Shown here: piece by piece, positions 25,332 to 32,039 of the stretch | Numbering within the stretch: the first letter of the stretch is position 1 | Layout of the letters: each line of letters opens with the position of its first letter | Origin: an uncultured Bacteroidia bacterium | GTDB taxonomy: Bacteria > Bacteroidota > Bacteroidia > J057 > CALLMJ01 | Reading direction: 5' to 3' | Assembly: GCA_938006875.1 (NCBI GenBank) | Contig: CALLMJ010000041.1 | Coordinates: 1-32,039 of the forward strand | Length of the DNA stretch: 32,039 nucleotides | The notes under the pieces: model-generated | What the model was told of the DNA's origin: nothing | Seen by the model: only the letters and a program-made list of their open reading frames with translations | Database searches by the model: none | Translations under genes and position numbers: made by a program

Positions 25332-26591
25332 GTGAACAGGCAGTCCATTAAAATTGATTGGGTTTCTTTTATCCTTTATTTGATATTTATTTTAGCAGGC
25401 TGGTTAAATATTTATTCTTCTTCTTCTGGTTCAGGTAATCCAGAGATATTTGATTTCACTCGTAACTTTGGTAAACAATTTTTATTTATTGTTATAACAC
25501 TTTTACTGGGAATAGCAATTTTATATTTAGACCCTCGTTTTATTGAATTTGTTACTTATGGCATTTATGGATTATCTGTTTTGATGCTTATTTTGGTGTT
25601 ATTGTTTGGTTCTACTATTAATGGCTCTTTATCATGGATTAAAATTGGAGGCTTTCAAATACAACCCTCAGAATTTTCTAAAATAGCTGTTTGTTTATCA
25701 TTAGCCAAAGTAATGTCTAAACCCAATTTTTCTCTTGATAAAATTTTAGATAGAACAAAAGTTGCATTGGTAGTTATGATACCTGTAATTCTTATTCTAT
25801 TGCAAAAAGATACTGGTACCGCAATGGTATTTTTAGCATTAGGATTAATGTTTATTCGTGAAGGGTTATCTTTGTTTTATTTAGTTTTAGCCATAATTTT
25901 TCTTACTGTTTCTTTATTGTCACTCATATATGGACCCACTATAGCTGTTGCTAGTGTTTGGGTTTTAATGTTACTTTCTTTATATTTTATCTTTAAAAAA
26001 CAGGCTTTTGCTTTGCACTTTGTAATGGCATTTGGATTTAGTTTTTATGCTTTTTTTGTGGATTACGTAGTTTTTTCTTATTTAAAACCTCATCAACAAG
26101 CAAGGGTTATGGCTTTTTTAGATCCAGAAATTGACCCCAAAGGAATTGGTTGGAATATTACACAATCCAAAATTGCTATTGGTTCTGGTAGCTTTTGGGG
26201 CAAGGGTTATTTAAAAGGTACGCAAACCAAATATGATTTTGTTCCAGAACAAGATACAGACTTTATTTTTTGTACCGTTGGAGAAGAATTAGGTTGGGTG
26301 GGAAGTTCCTTATTGTTAATTGCTTTCTTAGTATTTTTATACCGATTAATTTTTATGGCAGAAAACTCCAAAACCAAATTTGCCCGTATTTATGGTTATT
26401 CCGCTGCTTCTATTTTCTTTTTTCATATTATGGTAAATGTAGGAATGACCATTGGACTCATGCCCGTTATTGGGATTCCTTTACCTTTTTTCTCTTATGG
26501 AGGTTCTTCTTTACTTTCTTTTTCTACTCTATATTTCTTGTTACTCAATTTTTATAGCAACCGAATGAATGTTTTTGCAACGGAAGATTAA
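25332..26591 (+). CDS. rodA: Rod-shape SEDS peptidoglycan glycosyltransferase RodA
   Basis: 419 residues from a GTG start. About ten membrane spans. SEDS signatures: GSLSWIKIGGFQIQPSEFSK, ILLQKDTGTAMVFLALGL with the conserved Asp, RVMAFLDPEIDPKGIGWN and QSKIAIGSGSFWGKGYLKGT, KYDFVPEQDTDFIFCTVGEE and IGLMPVIGIPLPFFSYGGSS. RodA polymerises peptidoglycan for side-wall growth with a class B PBP; the linked mrdA (PBP2) and mreBCD genes usually upstream in Bacteroidota are not seen here, since the gene before is an outer-membrane protein. RodA is favoured over FtsW by the YDFVPEQDTDFIF form. The stop overlaps the next gene by 23 bases. Confidence 0.92.
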   Translation: MNRQSIKIDWVSFILYLIFILAGWLNIYSSSSGSGNPEIFDFTRNFGKQFLFIVITLLLGIAILYLDPRFIEFVTYGIYGLSVLMLILVLLFGSTINGSLSWIKIGGFQIQPSEFSKIAVCLSLAKVMSKPNFSLDKILDRTKVALVVMIPVILILLQKDTGTAMVFLALGLMFIREGLSLFYLVLAIIFLTVSLLSLIYGPTIAVASVWVLMLLSLYFIFKKQAFALHFVMAFGFSFYAFFVDYVVFSYLKPHQQARVMAFLDPEIDPKGIGWNITQSKIAIGSGSFWGKGYLKGTQTKYDFVPEQDTDFIFCTVGEELGWVGSSLLLIAFLVFLYRLIFMAENSKTKFARIYGYSAASIFFFHIMVNVGMTIGLMPVIGIPLPFFSYGGSSLLSFSTLYFLLLNFYSNRMNVFATED

Positions 26592-28710
26592 ATTTTTATT
26601 TTTGGCTTTATTCACTAATTTTTTATGTACTTATTCACAAGTAGATACCACTTTTTATTTTCGTCAATGGGTACAAGGAATAAACCTTTTAGACAAAGAT
26701 TTTACAACCGCTCATTTAATAATTGAAAATGCTATTTTTGGTTTTGCTAACCAAAAATATTGGAAGTCTGCTACTTACAAAGCTTTACAATATTCTAAAA
26801 TCTTAATAGAGAAAAAACAAAATCTCCACGCTCAAAAATGGATTCATTATGCAGGGGAATGGGGAGCTGAAAAATTAGGTAATTTTAATATTCATTATTG
26901 CCAAGTTTTAGAAAATGCTTCTTTACTAAATTTTTTAAATGGGGATTTTTTTTCCGCTTATAATTTATTGAAGAAAAGTATCAAAATTTATCAAAAATGT
27001 GAAACTACGGATCAATCCTATTTATTAAAATTGCACCAAAATATTGCAACTTGGTCTGAAAATCTTGGAAATTGGGAAGATGCTTATGCTTCTTATCATT
27101 TTTTGTATCATTACGCAGAAAATCCTAAAGATTATTTAGTTAAATTAGCCCACATTGCTTATGAAAATATGGATTATTGGAACGCAAAAGATTACTTACT
27201 TTTATTACAAAAAGAAAATTACAGAGATTCAACGCTTTATTTAAAACTTACTGAATGTTATTTACATTTTGGTAAAGCCGATAGTGCTGAATACTATTTT
27301 CAAATTTATTATAAAAAGGTCAAAGATTTACCAATTGAGTCTTTTTCACTAAAATATTTTGAAATTAAAGCATGGATGGCAAAACAAGCTCAAGCGTACC
27401 AAGAATCTATTGATGCTCTACAACTTGGCTTACAGCACCCAAAAATTTCATCACTCCAAAAAATCCAATTTTATTGGAATATTGGTAAAACCTGGTCGGA
27501 TTTAGGATTATTAGAAAATGCTGAAAACCAATTTAAAAATGCAATTGAACTATCCTCCGATACATTATTTATAAAATATTTAATTTCCAAAGATTTATCG
27601 GAACTTTACCTCAAAAAAGCTCAATGGGTCAAAGCAGAAGAGTTGCTATTACCTGTTCACCATAAATTTCATAAATTTTTAAGTCGTTTTCATACAGAAA
27701 CTTTAAATGTAGATGAACTTTTAGGAAAATTATACTTTCAAAAAAAAGAATATGACAAAAGCCTATATTTTTACCAATTAGCTTTGGATAATTCTAAATA
27801 TCACCATGATTTACAAATCAGAACCTTAAAAATTTACCGTAAAATTATTCAAACTTGGCTTAAAATTTACCATCAAAAACAAAATTTTGCGGTGCTAAAA
27901 GAAGTACTTTCTATTTGGAAATCTTACATCAAATTTTTAGAATTTACTTTACAGTATCCTCATCAAGAAGAAGAATTATTTTTTGAAATTCAAAATGGTT
28001 TATTTGAAGCAACCGATTCCTATTTAGAAGCTTACTTTAGAAAAGGCCAAAATCAACATTTACATATAGCATATTATTGCCATTGGCTATGGAAAAAAAT
28101 CAAACAAAAATCTTTACAACAAACCTTTCAAAATTCTGAGACTTATCAAAATTTAATAATCAGAAAAAAAATGTTACAAAACCTTATGGTTAAAGAAACT
28201 TCTAATCCTGATTATTCCCCAATGAAATTAAATTATTGGAGTTTAATGATTGATTCCTTGAATCAGCAAATTCATAAAACCTCTATTCAAAAGCCTGTTG
28301 GATTTGACCCTTTCTCAAAAAGCCTTTTTTCAACTGACATAGAAGAATGTCAAATTTCTTATTTTATTGGTAGCCAACAGTGGTTGATTTTTGTTCATTA
28401 CCAAGATCAACTATTTTTTAAGTTTTACCCTGATAACTATGACTTAAAAAATCATTTATATTTACTCAAAAAAGGTAATGAAAATCCAGATAATGTTAGT
28501 CCTTTAGTGATTCAAGAAAAAATATCGGAGATGTTATTAGAATTTCCTTTGAATAAAATACGAAATTTTAAGAAAATCAAAACTTTAAATTTTAGTTTAG
28601 ATGAACCTATGTTTCATATAGAATTAGAAAAACTTTATGTTCCGAATACTCAACGTAAAACATTTCTTACACAAAAATACAACTTTCAAAAGAAATTAGT
28701 ACCTTTTTAA
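26569..28710 (+). CDS. Secreted TPR protein with truncated CHAT-like domain
   Basis: 713 residues. Signal peptide MFLQRKIKFLFLALFTNFLCTYS. Residues about 60-430 are helical TPR-type repeats (for example NWEDAYASYHFLYHYAENPK, LLENAENQFKNAIELSSDT, KEYDKSLYFYQLALDNSKYH). Residues about 500-700 look like the start of a CHAT domain: a coiled lead-in, then CQISYFIGSQQWLIFVHYQD and KIKTLNFSLDEPMFHIELEK, which matches the pattern where CHAT proteins have an IIPDGxLxxLPFE strand. The protein then ends at LVPF, before the catalytic His and Cys that normally follow over 150 or more residues. It may be a non-catalytic scaffold or a decayed protease. The gene overlaps rodA by 23 bases and is probably co-transcribed. 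Confidence 0.75.
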   Translation: MFLQRKIKFLFLALFTNFLCTYSQVDTTFYFRQWVQGINLLDKDFTTAHLIIENAIFGFANQKYWKSATYKALQYSKILIEKKQNLHAQKWIHYAGEWGAEKLGNFNIHYCQVLENASLLNFLNGDFFSAYNLLKKSIKIYQKCETTDQSYLLKLHQNIATWSENLGNWEDAYASYHFLYHYAENPKDYLVKLAHIAYENMDYWNAKDYLLLLQKENYRDSTLYLKLTECYLHFGKADSAEYYFQIYYKKVKDLPIESFSLKYFEIKAWMAKQAQAYQESIDALQLGLQHPKISSLQKIQFYWNIGKTWSDLGLLENAENQFKNAIELSSDTLFIKYLISKDLSELYLKKAQWVKAEELLLPVHHKFHKFLSRFHTETLNVDELLGKLYFQKKEYDKSLYFYQLALDNSKYHHDLQIRTLKIYRKIIQTWLKIYHQKQNFAVLKEVLSIWKSYIKFLEFTLQYPHQEEELFFEIQNGLFEATDSYLEAYFRKGQNQHLHIAYYCHWLWKKIKQKSLQQTFQNSETYQNLIIRKKMLQNLMVKETSNPDYSPMKLNYWSLMIDSLNQQIHKTSIQKPVGFDPFSKSLFSTDIEECQISYFIGSQQWLIFVHYQDQLFFKFYPDNYDLKNHLYLLKKGNENPDNVSPLVIQEKISEMLLEFPLNKIRNFKKIKTLNFSLDEPMFHIELEKLYVPNTQRKTFLTQKYNFQKKLVPF

Positions 28711-28717
28711 ATGCTCC

Positions 28718-30820
28718 ATGAAAATAGAAGAATTAGAATATAAAGGAATATATAGGCATGTTTCTCATGCTGCTCATTCGGGTCGCGCTGTTTCAAGTTT
28801 CACTTCGTTTCAGCATTTCGGTGAACTCTATGTATCACAATCCTTTGAATGCTCATACTTCACGATTAAAGGCAGTGCCACTTCGTGGTCAATGAGTATT
28901 ATCGAATTAAGTCCTTCGTATCCTTCACGCACACCACGCAATAAAATTGCGATTAAAGATTTACATCATACCTTAATCACCATCATACTGTTATTATTTT
29001 CCTTACTTCACGCCCAAGAAAAACCTGATTCTATTAACCCACGAGTAGTTCAATTTACTCAACAAAATATTGATTTTCATAATTTTTATTCAGATAGTTT
29101 TAAGTTTAATCCCTCAGAATTAATTTTTTGGGATAATGCCGATATTATGCTCTACGATTATGTAAGAAGCCTTGGGCAGGTCGGTAAACCCCATGAAGTT
29201 TATCAAAATAGCCTTCCTATACGCTATAACAACGACCCATTCTTACAACAAAATCAAGTGTATTTTTGGGATATTGAAAAACAATCCTTATTTTTAAATA
29301 CTCGTACTTCGTTTATTCGTGCTAAATTTAATCAAAGCGGTTTTAAAACTCAAAATTTAGGATTAATACTTTCACGAAACATCAATCCATTTTGGAACGT
29401 AACTATAAAATCTCAAAGAAGAACTTCTGTGGGTGCCTATTTGAATAATGTTACAGATCATTGGAATATTCATTTAACTACCCATTTTTTAAGCAGAAAT
29501 CAAAGACATTTTCTGGGTTTAGCAACTATGCTTCATGATTTAAAAGATAACCTGAATGGGGGTACTTTTCAAGATGGTTCTTACTCCTATGAAAACTCTT
29601 TTAATCAAAACGCTCAACCTATATTGCTGAGAGATGCTTCTTGGGTTCGTAAAGAAAAATCTTTGTTATCCCATTATTCTTACTTATTAAATCCCGATAC
29701 CACTAAACTGTATTTTGCATTACAAGCTCAACTAGGTTATCAATGGTACAAATGGACTATGCGGGATGAGCAAGTAGATAGTCTTTTGCTAACGAGAAGT
29801 ATTTTACATAATCCCTTTGGTTTTCGTATTATTAATACTTTGTTTCAAGAATACGAATTAGAAAAATATTTTGGAACAATGGGTTTTATAGTAAAAATTA
29901 ACTCTTTAAGAAATCGATTAGCTTTAAAAGTACTTCAAAATCAATATAAAGGTCAATTAATCGTTCAGCAGCAAAGAAATTTTCAATTAGAAAATCTTAC
30001 GCACTTTCAATGGTCTAACTTTTACATAGAATCACGCCAATGGGTTCAAAATAGCGATATTTTTTCTTTATCCAATGAGCATTATGCCAAAGCAACCTAC
30101 CAAAACCAAGATAGTTTAAAAAATTGGAATTTAAGTTTTTGTATGGATTTTCAAAATCAAAATCCAAGTTTAAGAGACCGATATTCTATTTTTCAGTATT
30201 TTGAACGCAAACAAGATTTGAAAAATTTTCAAAAGATGTCATTTTTTTTAGAAACAGGTTTGGACAAAAAGAGTTGGCAAATTGAAGGAAAGTTTTTTTA
30301 TCATCAAATTTTTGGTGCAATTTATTTTAATTCACAAACAAAATTAGTTCAAAATTCTAATATGTGGATAAATTTTGGAAATGACATTAAGGCTCGTTAT
30401 CAATGGAAAAGTTACTTCATTAATGTACAATACACGGGATTTATAAATTCTCAAAATGTGTTAGGTTTATCTGATAGACTTCCCAAACATATAGTTTCTA
30501 TGAATTTGTTATACAATAAGTTACACTTCAAAAATCAAATAGAATTAAACTTTGAGTTAAAGAATAAATGGTTCTCAAAAACCCAAGCGTATTTATTTGA
30601 CCATTCAGGATTTTTTTGGTATCCTTATTTAGATGTAACACAAAAAGCAGTTTTAGTAAGTGATATTTACGGCTCCGCAAAATTCAAAAAAGCGGTTATC
30701 TTCATAAGATTCAATAATTTATGGGATGGTATTTTGTATCCAGGTTATTATACTTCCTATTATCATCCCATGGTTAATAGAAGTTTGAATTTTGGAGTAG
30801 CTTGGGATTTTACAGATTAA
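28718..30820 (+). CDS. Putative porin (Porin_10-like) with repeat-derived 5' end
   Basis: The open frame is 700 codons from ATG 28718, 7 bases after the TPR gene stop. Codons 13-78 lie inside the dispersed repeat (28755-28951). The real signal peptide is residues about 80-102 (IKDLHHTLITIILLLFSLLH-AQ), so either the protein starts at the repeat's ATG 28892 (residue 59), giving a 44-residue basic-headed signal peptide, or at 28718 with a long N-terminal extension. The mature part has the layout of Bacteroidota putative porins: DNADIMLYDYVRSLGQVG, then YFWDIEKQSLFLNTRTSFIR, then strands such as LGLILSRNINPFWNVTIKSQ, FLSRNQRHFLGLATMLHDLK, and a final LNFGVAWDFTD barrel end. Predicted to sit in the outer membrane as a channel; substrate unknown. 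Confidence 0.8.
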   Translation: MKIEELEYKGIYRHVSHAAHSGRAVSSFTSFQHFGELYVSQSFECSYFTIKGSATSWSMSIIELSPSYPSRTPRNKIAIKDLHHTLITIILLLFSLLHAQEKPDSINPRVVQFTQQNIDFHNFYSDSFKFNPSELIFWDNADIMLYDYVRSLGQVGKPHEVYQNSLPIRYNNDPFLQQNQVYFWDIEKQSLFLNTRTSFIRAKFNQSGFKTQNLGLILSRNINPFWNVTIKSQRRTSVGAYLNNVTDHWNIHLTTHFLSRNQRHFLGLATMLHDLKDNLNGGTFQDGSYSYENSFNQNAQPILLRDASWVRKEKSLLSHYSYLLNPDTTKLYFALQAQLGYQWYKWTMRDEQVDSLLLTRSILHNPFGFRIINTLFQEYELEKYFGTMGFIVKINSLRNRLALKVLQNQYKGQLIVQQQRNFQLENLTHFQWSNFYIESRQWVQNSDIFSLSNEHYAKATYQNQDSLKNWNLSFCMDFQNQNPSLRDRYSIFQYFERKQDLKNFQKMSFFLETGLDKKSWQIEGKFFYHQIFGAIYFNSQTKLVQNSNMWINFGNDIKARYQWKSYFINVQYTGFINSQNVLGLSDRLPKHIVSMNLLYNKLHFKNQIELNFELKNKWFSKTQAYLFDHSGFFWYPYLDVTQKAVLVSDIYGSAKFKKAVIFIRFNNLWDGILYPGYYTSYYHPMVNRSLNFGVAWDFTD
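28755..28951 (+). repeat. Dispersed structured repeat, copy 2 (fuller)
   Basis: About 197 bp with hairpins at both ends: GCATG-TTTCT-CATGC (28756-28770) and CGCAAT-AAA-ATTGCG (28937-28951). Inside are CCAC-TTC-GTGG (near 28879-28889) and a CCTTT...AAAGG stem (near 28842-28872) at the place where copy 1 has TTTTTCCA...TGGAAAAA. Higher G+C than the flanks. Homologous to 19400-19561 on the other strand. It lies across the 5' end of the porin frame and has no stop in that frame. Confidence 0.7.
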
Positions 30821-30865
30821 ATATTCCTTTATTAAAGTTTTTAAATACTTTTCAAATCTTTGTTC

Positions 30866-30889
30866 TTATTGTTATAAAATCTACAATAA
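30866..30889 (+). terminator. Weak AT-rich hairpin after the porin gene
   Basis: TTATTGT (30866-30872) pairs with ACAATAA (30883-30889) around a 10-base loop, followed by AT-rich sequence with a T run. Weak because the stem has only one G-C pair at its base region. Confidence 0.3.
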
Positions 30890-30909
30890 TAAAAATTTTT
30901 AAAAAAAAA

Positions 30910-30941
30910 TTTGCATTTTAAAAATTTGTCATTTATTTTTG
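30910..30941 (+). promoter_or_regulatory. Promoter of the right-end secreted protein gene
   Basis: TTTG (30910-30913), 20 bases, TATTTTTG (30934-30941), 24 bases before the ATG at 30966. One of the best consensus matches in the window. Confidence 0.65.
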
Positions 30942-30965
30942 TTTCACAATTAAAATTTTAGATTT

Positions 30966-32039
30966 ATGAGAAAAACTGTATTCAAAACTTTTCTTGCTGG
31001 AATAATTTTATCAAATTTTGCGAATGCGCAATTATTTACGAATAATGGTGCTTTAGTATATGTTCAGTCTGGAGCTGATGTTCATGTTTATGGTAGTGTT
31101 TTATCCCGTGATAATGGAGCATTTCAAGGAGAACTTGTAAATAATGGTAATTTTTGGTGTCGTAATGGTAGTCTTGGTTTTGATGGTCATTTCACTAACA
31201 CTAATGGTTCAGAAGTAAACCTCAATAACGGTTCTGGATTATATATTGCTGGAGATTACACCAATGATGCTACTCTCTATGCAAATTTTGGTAGTAACGT
31301 TTATTTCAATGGTAAAACGAAGCAAGTATTTACAAGAACAGGTAGCGCTAACATTGATGATGATTTTTATCGTGTTTATATCGATAATATTGCAACGGGA
31401 AATAATGGTGTTCAGTTAGCCTCTGGAAGTACCATTTCAAACATGATAGTAAGAAATCAACTTCATTTTGATAATGGTATCATTATTACGGATTTACCTA
31501 CAACAGATGCTTATCCTTACGTTCCTGGTGCGCCAGGAAGCGGTAATTTCGTAGAAGTTTGGGGAACCATCACAGGAACAGACCCAAATGTAACATATTC
31601 TGATAGATATATTGCAGGGATTTTAAGAAGACAAAATCCTTTTAGCGCAGCCCTATTAGAATTCCCTGTAGGTGGACTAAGAGCAAATCCTGCAACAGAA
31701 AAAGAAATGAACCAAATCGGTATTGACTATACTGATATCCCTGATTATGGGAAATATCTAACGGTTTATTTTAGACCTTCACATACTGGAACACCTAATA
31801 ATATTGCTGAATGTGGTAATGATGGTTATGATGCTTGGATTGGAAATGGTAGATGGATTGTTATACCTGATAATAATACCGGTACTGCAGGTTACAACGT
31901 AAGAACACATCCTCGTAACTATACTGCGGCTTATGCAAGTTTAAATTATACGCAGTATACGGGAGATGCCTCTGCAACTGTTCAAAAAGCTACTACTGGA
32001 AATACAGATTGGAACGTTTATGGGAATTGTAATCCTACT
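30966..32039 (+). CDS. Large secreted surface protein (N-terminal part, runs off the window)
   Basis: 358 codons are visible with no stop. The signal peptide is about residues 1-22 (KTVFKTFLAGIILSNFANAQ). The next 90 residues are Gly/Asn-rich short strands (NNGALVYVQSGADVHVYGSV, then NNGNFWCRNGSLGFDGHFTN, NLNNGSGLYIAGDYTNDATL), the parallel-beta repeat look seen at the start of many T9SS-exported proteins of Bacteroidota. Later comes a compact region with AGILRRQNPFSAALLEFPVG and an ASLNYTQYTGDASATVQK segment. No enzyme motif was recognised. A C-terminal T9SS sorting domain is expected but lies outside. Its strong promoter suggests good expression; a surface structural or adhesive role is inference. 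Confidence 0.75.
   Translation, partial: MRKTVFKTFLAGIILSNFANAQLFTNNGALVYVQSGADVHVYGSVLSRDNGAFQGELVNNGNFWCRNGSLGFDGHFTNTNGSEVNLNNGSGLYIAGDYTNDATLYANFGSNVYFNGKTKQVFTRTGSANIDDDFYRVYIDNIATGNNGVQLASGSTISNMIVRNQLHFDNGIIITDLPTTDAYPYVPGAPGSGNFVEVWGTITGTDPNVTYSDRYIAGILRRQNPFSAALLEFPVGGLRANPATEKEMNQIGIDYTDIPDYGKYLTVYFRPSHTGTPNNIAECGNDGYDAWIGNGRWIVIPDNNTGTAGYNVRTHPRNYTAAYASLNYTQYTGDASATVQKATTGNTDWNVYGNCNPT

Noticed and set aside
26270-26557. 95-codon open frame on the plus strand
   Set aside because: Out of frame inside rodA's conserved C-terminal membrane spans.

Overview
This is an AT-rich chromosomal window from a member of the Bacteroidota. The evidence is a type IX secretion (T9SS)/gliding gene group (PorP/SprF protein, GldJ/GldK-like lipoprotein, a giant secreted protein with a type B C-terminal sorting domain), a Porin_10-type porin, two Bacteroidota-style secreted TPR or TonB-C-like proteins, and promoters of the TTTG-N18-20-TAnnTTTG form before most transcription units. 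I cannot name the genus. No rRNA, tRNA or CRISPR array was found.

Layout. 1-5729 (minus): T9SS block with a PKD-rich adhesin running off the left edge, a GldJ/K-like lipoprotein and a PorP/SprF barrel, each with its own promoter. 5838-7608 (minus): branched-chain aminotransferase behind a periplasmic FKBP isomerase. 7658-12166: xerD, an orphan 152-aa protein, and a two-domain M16 peptidase. 12381-15400: a foreign island. It holds the first third of an HTH-bearing DNA methyltransferase, an intact AT-rich restriction-modification cassette (71-aa protein, SPPY-type methyltransferase, PD-(D/E)XK-like nuclease), a frameshifted tail of a TdeIII-like restriction enzyme, and a transposase stub. It reads as one R-M system replacing the middle of another. 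15461-19351: PAP2 phosphatase, ThiO-like oxidase, and a cysS-queC pair.

19400-25249: a structured dispersed repeat (copy 1), a HupE/UreJ-type membrane protein, a secreted Asn-rich protein, a PAS histidine kinase followed 6 bp later by aspartate kinase, and a PorV/PorQ-like outer-membrane protein. 25332-30820 (plus): rodA, a secreted TPR protein with what looks like a CHAT domain cut off before its catalytic core, then a Porin_10 porin whose 5' end lies inside copy 2 of the dispersed repeat. 30966-end: start of another large secreted protein behind a near-consensus promoter.

The points most worth a second look are the nested restriction systems with a coupled small protein (12381-15151) and the two-copy hairpin repeat (19400-19561 and 28755-28951). 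The repeat sits in the same orientation at the 5' end of an unrelated gene at both sites and, in one, supplies the only ATG start codons of the gene.
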